Shown here piece by piece: positions 1 through 9,703 of a stretch of 64,000 nt of DNA. The first letter of the stretch is position 1, and every line of letters begins with the position of its first letter. The notes beneath the pieces were generated by a model that searched no databases, was not told where the DNA came from, and saw nothing but the letters and a program-made list of their open reading frames with translations. The stretch is from NCBI GenBank assembly GCA_004211785.1, contig SHBX01000001.1:248001-312000 (forward strand). Direction: 5' to 3'. A program made the position numbers and the translations under genes. The stretch comes from Winogradskyella sp. (lineage in GTDB: Bacteria; Bacteroidota; Bacteroidia; Flavobacteriales; Flavobacteriaceae).

Positions 1-1
1 A

Positions 2-118
2 AATCTATCTATCTTAAAGTCGGGTAAAGCAAAAGCTATCAGATTTTCTACATTAGAAGCCATTTGCAACGCACTAGATTGCCAACCAAGTGATATTTTA
101 GAGTATGTTGAAGTATAG
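2..118 (+). CDS. C-terminal fragment of a small Cro/C1 (XRE)-type HTH regulator (5' end outside window)
   Basis: Frame 2 reads NLSILKSGKAKAIRFSTLEAICNALDCQPSDILEYVEV*, the typical end of a YozG-like HTH domain. Confidence 0.8.
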   Translation, partial: NLSILKSGKAKAIRFSTLEAICNALDCQPSDILEYVEV

Positions 119-160
119 TTGCCGTTTAAAACTATACAAAAACTATACAACGGTATAATT
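113..160. promoter_or_regulatory. Cluster of inverted/direct 8-mers GTATAGTT/AACTATAC (candidate operator)
   Basis: GTATAGTT 113-120, AACTATAC 130-137, AACTATAC 141-148, GTATAATT 153-160. Confidence 0.45.
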
Positions 161-209
161 CTATTGTGCATCAGTATATTGTTTAATATCTTAATACACT
201 AAACCATAA

Positions 210-3059
210 ATGTTGAGTGTAAAAGATTATATAGCCTTAATATTCTTATATTTTTCGTGTTCTGTATTACATGCACAACTTAACGCAACAACGATAGGAG
301 ATGCGCAAAGTCTAGGTAATAATTGTTTTATTATTACTCAAGACATATTAAGTCAGGTTGGTGGTGTTTGGTATGATAATGCCATAGATTTTGATCAAGA
401 CTTCACTATAAATTATCAAAATAATTTTGGAAGTAAAGATGGAAATGGTGCAGACGGCATGGCCTTAGTTTTTAAAGATAATTCAACGCCTCAGTTAGGA
501 AACGCTGGTGGTGGTATGGGATACCAAAATATAGGTTCACTCACAGATCCAATATCAGAGGCATCATTAACGATAGAGTTTGATACTTATTTAAATAACA
601 CACCTCAAGAAGGGCTTTTAGCTGATCCGTTTTTTGATCATATTGCAATAATGCGTAATGGTAATCCAAATCATAATAGTACTGATAATTTAGCAGGTCC
701 AGTACAAGCTAGTAATACATCTCAAAATATTGAAGATGGGAATACGCATGAAATAAAAATTGATTGGAATGCTTCTACTCAAATACTAAGTGTATTTTTT
801 GATTGCGAATTAAGGTTGTCTCTAAACTTAGACGTAAAAAACACTATTTTTTCTGGTGATGATACTGTCTTTTTTGGCTTTGTAGGATCAACAGGAGGTT
901 TATCTAATTTACATCAAGTCTGTTTTAATAGTATTTCATTTATAGATAATTTACAATTACAAGATGAAACTATATGTGAGAATGATGACATTCAAGTAGA
1001 CGCTACTATTCCAAGTGGTGTTACATATGTCTGGACACCAACTAATGGTGTTAGTGACCCCAATATTGCTAATCCATCATTTTTTCCAAATACTACCACG
1101 ACATACACTGTTACTATAAGTGATATTTGTGGAGACACGACTGTAGACGATTTTATGTTAACGGTCTTACCAGTCGAGACACCTACTTTTAATACTGTTC
1201 CTCCAATTTGTGTAGGAGGTTCTTTGACGTCATTACCAACAACTTCTCTTGAGGGTATAACAGGAACTTGGTCACCGACTTTAACCAATACACAAACTAC
1301 GACCTATACATTTACGCCAGATGGAGGTTGCGCCAATTCTACGACTTTAGACATTGTTGTTATTCCTCTTGCGTTACCCACATTTAATTCTGTAGCTCCC
1401 ATTTGTCAGGGAGAAACACTTGCTCCATTACCAACGACTTCTAATAACGGAATTACAGGAACATGGTCTCCAGCTCTAAATAATACGAGTACAACCATAT
1501 ACACATTTATGCCAGACACTGGACAAGGTTGCGTGGACACAGCCACGCTACAAATTGATGTTATAGCTCCAATTACTCCCAGTTTTGATAATGTGACATC
1601 TATTTGTGAAGGTGAAACTTTAGCGCCATTACCAACGACGTCTAATAATGGAATTACAGGAACGTGGTCTCCAGCTTTAAATAATACCACTACAACAACC
1701 TATACTTTTACCCCAAGTATTGGAGAATGTGCGATATCTACAACACTTGATGTTATAGTCAATCCTCCAGTGTTACCTGTGTTTGATGCTATTGATTCTA
1801 TTTGCGAAGGAGAAGCTCTTGCTCCATTACCAACGACTTCTAATAATGGGATATCAGGAACATGGTCTCCAGCTTTAAATAATACCACTACAACCACGTA
1901 TACTTTTACGCCAAATGCTGGAGAATGTGCTATCACAACTACACTAGATATTGTAGTGGACATACCTGTTACTCCGATTTTTAATTCATTAGGTTCTTTC
2001 TGCGAGGGAGATACACTTCCACCATTACCCACGACGTCTAATAATGGCATATCGGGAACATGGTCTCCTGCTCTAAATAATATGGTGACTACCACATATA
2101 CATTTATGCCAAATGTTGATGAGTGCGCCAACACTACAGATTTAACAATTACTATTATTCCTAACATAGTGGCAGATTTTGATGCTGTTGGTGCTATTTG
2201 CCCAGGTGAATTTTTACAAGAATTACCATTAGTTTCTAACAATGGGATTACTGGTGTTTGGTTACCAGCATTAGATAACCAAAATACCACAGAATATACC
2301 TTTACACCAGATACAGGTCAAGGTTGCGTAGTTGGAAACACTTTGACAATTCAAGTGCTTCAACCTGTAATTCCATCTTTTAGTTTACCAGATTTTATTT
2401 GTCAAGGTGATACCACATTTGTATTACCTGTAATTTCTAATGAAGGTATCACAGGCATTTGGTCAGAGCCCGTTAATAATCAAATAACAACAACCTATAT
2501 TTTTACGCCAGACCCAAATCAATGTGCTTCAATTGTAGACGAGGAAATACAAGTTTTATCAGTAAATACATTAGCACTTTCTATTGAATTGATTTCAGAA
2601 CCATTTAGCGATAATCAAATTGTAGTTGCTACGGCAACCGGAGGTGATGGTATGTACGAGTATCAATTAGATAATGGTGTTTGGACAAGTCAAAATACAT
2701 TTTCAAATATAACAGGTTGTGATGAACATGTCATTAATGTACGTCAGCTTAATGGTTGTAGTATAGCGGGTGTAGAAACATTTCGTGTTTTGGATTATCC
2801 TAAATTTTTCACACCTAACGGAGATGGTTTTAATGATTTATGGAACATTAAGTGTTTAAATAATCAAGCGATAGCTCGAATATATATATTTGATAGACTT
2901 GGAAAATTATTAAAGACTTTCAGTCCTAGTGGCTCAGGTTGGAATGGAACTTATAATGGCGCATTAATGCCAACAAGTGATTATTGGTTTAGAGTAGATT
3001 ATTTGGGAAATGATAATACTTCAAGGACATTTACGTCGCACTTTACCTTGAAACGATAA
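210..3059 (+). CDS. Secreted L-type lectin-domain adhesin with tandem Ig/PKD-like repeats and T9SS type B (gliding-motility-associated) C-terminal sorting domain
   Basis: N-terminal signal and legume-lectin-like domain (DGMALVFKD, IEFDTYLN, HEIKIDWN); repeats PLPTTSNNGITGTWSPALNNTTTTTYTFTP; C-term FFTPNGDGFNDLWNI...RIYIFDRLGKLL. Confidence 0.88.
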   Translation: MLSVKDYIALIFLYFSCSVLHAQLNATTIGDAQSLGNNCFIITQDILSQVGGVWYDNAIDFDQDFTINYQNNFGSKDGNGADGMALVFKDNSTPQLGNAGGGMGYQNIGSLTDPISEASLTIEFDTYLNNTPQEGLLADPFFDHIAIMRNGNPNHNSTDNLAGPVQASNTSQNIEDGNTHEIKIDWNASTQILSVFFDCELRLSLNLDVKNTIFSGDDTVFFGFVGSTGGLSNLHQVCFNSISFIDNLQLQDETICENDDIQVDATIPSGVTYVWTPTNGVSDPNIANPSFFPNTTTTYTVTISDICGDTTVDDFMLTVLPVETPTFNTVPPICVGGSLTSLPTTSLEGITGTWSPTLTNTQTTTYTFTPDGGCANSTTLDIVVIPLALPTFNSVAPICQGETLAPLPTTSNNGITGTWSPALNNTSTTIYTFMPDTGQGCVDTATLQIDVIAPITPSFDNVTSICEGETLAPLPTTSNNGITGTWSPALNNTTTTTYTFTPSIGECAISTTLDVIVNPPVLPVFDAIDSICEGEALAPLPTTSNNGISGTWSPALNNTTTTTYTFTPNAGECAITTTLDIVVDIPVTPIFNSLGSFCEGDTLPPLPTTSNNGISGTWSPALNNMVTTTYTFMPNVDECANTTDLTITIIPNIVADFDAVGAICPGEFLQELPLVSNNGITGVWLPALDNQNTTEYTFTPDTGQGCVVGNTLTIQVLQPVIPSFSLPDFICQGDTTFVLPVISNEGITGIWSEPVNNQITTTYIFTPDPNQCASIVDEEIQVLSVNTLALSIELISEPFSDNQIVVATATGGDGMYEYQLDNGVWTSQNTFSNITGCDEHVINVRQLNGCSIAGVETFRVLDYPKFFTPNGDGFNDLWNIKCLNNQAIARIYIFDRLGKLLKTFSPSGSGWNGTYNGALMPTSDYWFRVDYLGNDNTSRTFTSHFTLKR
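1170..2565 (+). repeat. About seven in-frame tandem repeats of ~198 bp within the lectin adhesin gene
   Basis: CCATTACCAACGACKTCTAATAAYGGRATWNCAGGAACRTGGTCTCCAGC motif recurs at about 1424, 1625, 1823 and 2021 (198-201 bp spacing), with more diverged copies on either side. Confidence 0.9.
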
Positions 3060-3102
3060 AAATATACGTCAATTTTAGGAGTTTATTTTATCTTTATAGT
3101 CT

Positions 3103-4359
3103 ATGTATGCTTTAGTCGATTGTAATAATTTCTATACCTCTTGCGAGCGTGTTTTTAATCCTAATTTAGAAGGAAAACCTGTCGCTATTCTTAGTAATAA
3201 TGATGGTTGTGTTATCTCTATGAGTGACGAAGCTAAAGTATTACAATTGCCTTTTGGCGCACCTATTTTTAAGTGGGAAGGGTTTTGTAAGTTGAATAAT
3301 ATTACAGTATTATCATCTAACTATCCATTATATGGCGATATGAGCAGTCGAGTAATGAAAATACTTGAACAATTTACTCCAGATGTTGAGGTGTACAGTA
3401 TTGATGAGGCTTTTCTTCAGTTTGAAGGCTTTGATAATTATAATTTTGATGATTATGGTCTTGAAATTAGGCAACGTATATTAAAATGGACGGGAATTCC
3501 AACATGTGTAGGGATTGCACCAACAAAGGCATTAAGTAAAGTTGCCAATAAAATTGCGCGTAAGTTTCCAGAAGAAACTAAAGGAAGCTATGTTATAAAT
3601 TCTGATGAAAGCCGAATAAAAGCTCTAAAATGGATAAAGCTTGAAAGTGTTTGGGGTATTGGCCGTGGTCTGCAAAAGCGGTTGAAAGCTAAAGGCTGTA
3701 AAACAGCATACGATTTTATACAGCTAAATGATGAGTGGGTTAGAAAAACATTCTCTATAACAGAATGGAAACTTAAAAAAGACTTAGAAGGTGTTTCAAA
3801 AATAGAACTAGATGAACCAACTCGCAAGCGCGCAATTGCAACGACACGAAGCTTTGATTATACGTATGATGATATCAATTATATAAAGGAGCGTGTTTCA
3901 ACCTTTGCAACAAGTTGTGCTGAAAAATTGCGTAAGCAAGGTTCTAGTTGTCATATGGTTATTGTAAGCTTGAGTAGCAATAGACATAAAAAAGAGCTTG
4001 AGCAGCATCGCGCAAGTACCATAGTAAGTTTTCCTTATCCTACAGACTCTTCGCTGTTAATTAGTAGAGAAGCTGTAAAAGCGGTACAATCTATTTTTAA
4101 AAAAGGAATTAAATATAAAAGAGCTGGTGTTATTGTCACTGGTTTGGTACCAACAGATAATTATCAGTTAGATATGTTTAGTGAAGAAGACCCTAAGCAT
4201 AAACCTTTAATGTCTGCTATTGATACGATAAATAAAAAGTATAAAGGCGATAAAATTAAAATCGGTAACCAAGACTTAGAGCGTACATGGAAAATGCGTC
4301 AAGAGCGTTTGTCACCTAGATATACCACAAATATTAACGATATTATTATTGTAAAGTAA
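3103..4359 (+). CDS. umuC: Y-family DNA polymerase, UmuC-like
   Basis: MYALVDCNNFYTSCERVFNP...YSIDEAFLQF; C-terminal LSPRYTTNINDIIIV (DUF4113-like). Confidence 0.93.
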   Translation: MYALVDCNNFYTSCERVFNPNLEGKPVAILSNNDGCVISMSDEAKVLQLPFGAPIFKWEGFCKLNNITVLSSNYPLYGDMSSRVMKILEQFTPDVEVYSIDEAFLQFEGFDNYNFDDYGLEIRQRILKWTGIPTCVGIAPTKALSKVANKIARKFPEETKGSYVINSDESRIKALKWIKLESVWGIGRGLQKRLKAKGCKTAYDFIQLNDEWVRKTFSITEWKLKKDLEGVSKIELDEPTRKRAIATTRSFDYTYDDINYIKERVSTFATSCAEKLRKQGSSCHMVIVSLSSNRHKKELEQHRASTIVSFPYPTDSSLLISREAVKAVQSIFKKGIKYKRAGVIVTGLVPTDNYQLDMFSEEDPKHKPLMSAIDTINKKYKGDKIKIGNQDLERTWKMRQERLSPRYTTNINDIIIVK

Positions 4360-4366
4360 ACCCATT

Positions 4367-4807
4367 ATGATAGCACATAAATCAAAAAACCTGACAATTT
4401 TTATTCCAGAACCTACTGAAGATTCTGGAACTCATTTCTTTGATACAGGAATATCAGCAGGCTTTCCATCTCCAGCAGAAGACTTTAAAGAACAACGACT
4501 GTCTTTAGATGAGGAATTGGTAAAGAATAAAGAAGCAACTTTTTATGCGCGAGTGAGTGGACAATCTATGATTGGCGCAGGATTAGACGACAACGATTTA
4601 TTGGTTATTGATAGAAGCCTAGAACCGGAAAATAATAAAATAGCAGTGTGCTTTCTCGATGGAGAGTTTACCGTAAAACGCTTAAGGGTATCTAGTGATG
4701 AGGTTTGGCTTCAACCTGAAAATCCAGATTATCCGATTATAAAAATAACAGAAGAAAACAACTTCGTTATTTGGGGTATTGTAACTAATGTGATTAAAAA
4801 GGTATAA
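4367..4807 (+). CDS. umuD: UmuD-like S24 autoprotease (Pol V subunit)
   Basis: AGFPSPAEDF cleavage site, catalytic Ser in VSGQSMIGAG and Lys in FTVKRL. Confidence 0.92.
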   Translation: MIAHKSKNLTIFIPEPTEDSGTHFFDTGISAGFPSPAEDFKEQRLSLDEELVKNKEATFYARVSGQSMIGAGLDDNDLLVIDRSLEPENNKIAVCFLDGEFTVKRLRVSSDEVWLQPENPDYPIIKITEENNFVIWGIVTNVIKKV

Positions 4808-4812
4808 CCTGT

Positions 4813-5862
4813 ATGACATTTGATAACCCTTTATTATTTTTCATTTGCTCTATTGGGGTCTTTAATGGATTTATAGCGAGTTTTTATTTCCTGTTTTTTA
4901 GCAAACAAAAACGTATTCAGAACTTATTTTTTGGGCTCTTATTATTAATGCTGAGTTTAAGAATAGGAAAATCTGTTTATATCATTTTTACAGAAATGGC
5001 TAATCGAGATTTATTGATTTCTCAAATTGGCCTATCTGCTTGTTTTTTAATAGGAATTTCATTGATTTTTTATTTAAAGTCTTCAGTAGAAAATAGAAAA
5101 ACTATTCCGAAATCTTGGAAAATACATTATATAATTCTTGCTGTAGCTATCATTTTAACGGGAATTTTAAAACCATATAGAACCAATGTAGATTTCTGGC
5201 ACAAGTATTTAATTTACTTTATATATACAGTTTGGGGAATTCACTTAATTTTTTCTGGTTTCGTTTTAAGAGATATTTTCAAGAAACTTGTTAGTAAAAA
5301 AATAAAGTGTACGACTTCAGAGGTTTGGTTAATTGCCGTTTTTGTAGCGAATATATTAATATATTCGGCCTATATTATTGGTTATTTCTACTTGTATTTG
5401 GTTGGGACTATTACATTTTCTGTAGTGTTTTATGCATTGTTAATTTTTCTGCTATTCAAGAAAAATAGAGAAAGTGTTTTTCAAGATATTCCAGAGAAAT
5501 ACGCTGCAAAAAAGATTAATGTAAATGAAGCAGAGAAGCTTATTAATGAACTGTCCTCTTTAATGCAAACTAAAGCGATGTTTAAAAATTCAGATGTAAA
5601 ACTGAAAAACGTAGCAGATGAATTAAATGTTTCTAAGCACCATTTATCTCAATTATTAAATGATAATCTAGGAAAATCCTTTACGCAATATATTAATGAA
5701 CTTAGAACAGAAGAAGCAAAACGCTTACTAGTTGAAAACAACCAATTCATTCTAGAAGCAATAGGTTTTGAAGCTGGTTTTTCATCAAAATCCACATTCT
5801 ATGCTACTTTTAAAAAGGTTGTTGGACAAACACCTGCTGAGTATAAAAAGCAGTTTTCCTAG
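4813..5862 (+). CDS. Membrane-anchored AraC-family transcriptional regulator
   Basis: Multiple N-terminal TM segments, C-terminal AraC HTH (LKNVADELNVSKHHLSQLLND...FEAGFSSKSTFYATFKKVVGQTPAEYKK). Confidence 0.9.
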   Translation: MTFDNPLLFFICSIGVFNGFIASFYFLFFSKQKRIQNLFFGLLLLMLSLRIGKSVYIIFTEMANRDLLISQIGLSACFLIGISLIFYLKSSVENRKTIPKSWKIHYIILAVAIILTGILKPYRTNVDFWHKYLIYFIYTVWGIHLIFSGFVLRDIFKKLVSKKIKCTTSEVWLIAVFVANILIYSAYIIGYFYLYLVGTITFSVVFYALLIFLLFKKNRESVFQDIPEKYAAKKINVNEAEKLINELSSLMQTKAMFKNSDVKLKNVADELNVSKHHLSQLLNDNLGKSFTQYINELRTEEAKRLLVENNQFILEAIGFEAGFSSKSTFYATFKKVVGQTPAEYKKQFS

Positions 5863-5878
5863 TCATTTTTATCCCATT

Positions 5879-5905
5879 TTATAATTCTGGACAATTCCAT
5901 TATAA
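5879..5905. promoter_or_regulatory. Bulged palindrome TTATAAttcTGGAcaatTCCATTATAA upstream of the DJ-1 fusion
   Basis: Arms read directly; lies between the AraC regulator and the fusion gene, no T-tract. Confidence 0.4.
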
Positions 5906-5965
5906 CCTAACACTTTAAATTTCATTTGTTTTTTAAAGTTTGTATAGAATTTTAAAAATATACAA

Positions 5966-7603
5966 ATGAAAAAGGCATTCCTTTTATTTATTATAGTCTT
6001 AATGTCTAATTCTCTTTTAGCGCAATCTAAAGATAATCCTGAACCAAATACGACTGTTATTACATTAATTATCCTAAACGATAATGGAGAGGTTTTAATA
6101 AAAAGGGCAACAATAGGTTGGATTACTATAGGTGCGTTTTATGAGCAAAGACAAACGCTTAATGAAGTAATCGCTAGTCTTTCAAATAAATATGGCGTAT
6201 CTATTTCAAAACCTGAACTCAAAGGTGTTTTTACTTATAAATTTGGGTTTAATAATTCTTTAAGTGTAAGGCAACTATATGTTGCTAAATCTACGACTAC
6301 TGAGTTGCCAAAAAACAAAAAAGTTGAATTTCACTGGGTTCCAAAAGATGAGGCTATAGAAAAGTTTAAGAGTACGGTTCCTTCTTTCGGCGAAATGATT
6401 GAGCAAATTTTAGATTATCCTCAAGTAGTTTGGGGTGGATCTTTTTTAATTAATAGAGAAAACGAGAAAAAAACTTCTGAGCAAACAGAAGATTTTTACC
6501 CAATAAGTGACCCATCTGCTTATAGAATAGCATCATCTTATTCAACATCATCATCTAATGCTTTAATAGAGAAAACACTTCAAAATTATATGGAAGGCAG
6601 TTCTTATAACAAGTTAGAAATACTAGAAAGTGCTTTTACAGATAATGCCACCTTATACCTCACTAATAAAGATGGCTTATTTAAACTATATACACCAAAA
6701 GAATATACAGGCTTTTTTAAAAATGCAGATAAGGGTAAGTTCAATGGGCGCTATGCCAAAATTTTAGAAATTCAACAGATAAAAGACATTGCAACTGCTA
6801 AGGTTGAAATTGCAGGTCCTGAAAGAAAATGGGTTTATATTGATTTATTCTTATTAAAAAAGTTAGAGGATGGTTGGAAAATAATCAGCAAAACAGCAAC
6901 TAGAGTCGATGACTCAAAACGGAATTCTGTTTTATTTATTCTTTCTAATGCTCATTTTTACGGAGACACAAAAATAAGCACGGGAAATAGTTTTTCAGAA
7001 ATTGTAAATGCTTATGATGTTTTTAAAAATGCTGGTTATATTGTTGATTTTGTGAGTCCTAAAGGTGGAGCTGTTCCGCTAGCATATATTAATACTTCCG
7101 ACGATATGAGTAAAAAGTATTTGTATGACACTAATTTTATGAATGCACTAAAGAACACGAAATCGCCTTCTGAAATTGATGCTTCTAAATATAAAGCAGT
7201 TCAATACATAGGTGGTGGTGGTGCTATGTTTGGAGTTCCAGAAAATAAAGAAATTCAAAAAATAGCAATGGACGTTTACGAGAAGCATAATGGTATTATT
7301 TCTTCTGTTTGTCATGGCACAGCAGGTATTGTTAATTTAAAAACCAAAGATGGAAAATATTTGGTTGATGGTAAAAGGGTAAGTGGTTATCCAGATGATT
7401 ACGAAAATAAATCAGCACCGTATTTTAAAACATTTCCTTTTTTAATCAAAAAAACAATTGAAGAACGAGGGGGAAGTTTTAGATTTTCAGAAAGAGGGAG
7501 GTTTACTTTAGAAGTTGATGGGCGTTTAGTTACAGGGCAGAATTTTCAATCTTCAAAACCAGTCTCTTTGAAAATTATTGAATTAATAGAATCAAATAAT
7601 TAA
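5966..7603 (+). CDS. Secreted fusion: degenerate Nudix-like domain + NTF2/lumazine-binding-like domain + DJ-1/PfpI domain
   Basis: Signal peptide MKKAFLLFIIVLMSNSLLAQ; Nudix-like fold without canonical GX5EX7REUXEEXGU; LIEKTLQNYMEGSSYNKLEILESAFTDNATLY...; DJ-1 nucleophile region ISSVCHGTAGIVNL. Confidence 0.78.
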   Translation: MKKAFLLFIIVLMSNSLLAQSKDNPEPNTTVITLIILNDNGEVLIKRATIGWITIGAFYEQRQTLNEVIASLSNKYGVSISKPELKGVFTYKFGFNNSLSVRQLYVAKSTTTELPKNKKVEFHWVPKDEAIEKFKSTVPSFGEMIEQILDYPQVVWGGSFLINRENEKKTSEQTEDFYPISDPSAYRIASSYSTSSSNALIEKTLQNYMEGSSYNKLEILESAFTDNATLYLTNKDGLFKLYTPKEYTGFFKNADKGKFNGRYAKILEIQQIKDIATAKVEIAGPERKWVYIDLFLLKKLEDGWKIISKTATRVDDSKRNSVLFILSNAHFYGDTKISTGNSFSEIVNAYDVFKNAGYIVDFVSPKGGAVPLAYINTSDDMSKKYLYDTNFMNALKNTKSPSEIDASKYKAVQYIGGGGAMFGVPENKEIQKIAMDVYEKHNGIISSVCHGTAGIVNLKTKDGKYLVDGKRVSGYPDDYENKSAPYFKTFPFLIKKTIEERGGSFRFSERGRFTLEVDGRLVTGQNFQSSKPVSLKIIELIESNN

Positions 7604-7633
7604 AAGGCATAAGAAATTCTAGACTTATCAAAC

Positions 7634-7668
7634 AAAAAACGCGAAGCATTATTTGCTTCGCGTTTTTT
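7634..7668. terminator. Bidirectional intrinsic terminator between convergent genes
   Basis: AAAAAACGCGAAGCattatttGCTTCGCGTTTTTT. Confidence 0.88.
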
Positions 7669-7690
7669 AATGTATATAATTAGATTAATG

Positions 7691-7984
7691 CTAATCTGCT
7701 AATATAATTAGCTTATTATCTTTCATTTCAATAGTACCAGAATTGATACTCACAGTTAATACCTTTTTGTCATCATTATGAGGAACAACATCTGCATGTA
7801 ATTCATCAAATACTAAATGACTTTGCGTATGCGTATTAATTCGTATTGTACCTTCTTTTAATATAGATACAATAGGAGCGTGATCTTTTAACATCTCAAA
7901 CTCACCATTAACACCTGGTACAACTACAGAATCAACCTCTGAACTAAATAAAGTCGCTTCTGGTGATACAATTTCTAAATACAT
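7691..7984 (-). CDS. atpC: F1F0 ATP synthase subunit epsilon
   Basis: MYLEIVSPEATLFSSEVDSVVVPGVNGEFEMLKDHAPIVSIL. Confidence 0.95.
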   Translation of the reverse strand: MYLEIVSPEATLFSSEVDSVVVPGVNGEFEMLKDHAPIVSILKEGTIRINTHTQSHLVFDELHADVVPHNDDKKVLTVSINSGTIEMKDNKLIILAD

Positions 7985-8001
7985 AATTCTGAAATTTTAT
8001 A

Positions 8002-9513
<1,512 letters not shown>

Positions 9514-9594
9514 TTATATGTTTTTGTTTTGCAATAATTTAAATATGAAAAACAGCTTACCCAATCAAGTTGAGCACGTGCGTTTTTCGCGCTG

Positions 9595-9602
9595 CAAAGA
9601 TA
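9595..9602 (-). promoter_or_regulatory. Bacteroidota -7 element TATCTTTG upstream of atpDC
   Basis: Matches TAnnTTTG on the minus strand. Confidence 0.5.
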
Positions 9603-9650
9603 GAGTTATTATTTAAAAAATAAACACTTTTTTACGAAGCTTTTTTAGAT

Positions 9651-9681
9651 AAAAAAAGCGCGTTCTATTAGAACGCGCTTT
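9651..9681 (-). terminator. Intrinsic terminator of the SGNH lipoprotein operon
   Basis: Minus strand AAAGCGCGTTCtaataGAACGCGCTTTTTTT. Confidence 0.85.
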
Positions 9682-9703
9682 AAGTATTTATTTTTGAATA
9701 ATT

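Noticed and set aside
992-2290. Antisense ORFs (992-1288, 1406-1690, 1700-2290) in the lectin gene
   Set aside because: They mirror the tandem repeats on the opposite strand and have repetitive, non-protein-like composition; the plus-strand adhesin explains them.
1170-2565. Repeat array as a CRISPR
   Set aside because: Period of 198 bp, entirely in frame in a CDS, no short direct repeat/spacer structure and no cas genes.
1-4807. Prophage remnant suggested by XRE regulator plus S24/UmuC genes
   Set aside because: No integrase, capsid, terminase or lysis genes nearby; umuC/umuD are common chromosomal genes.
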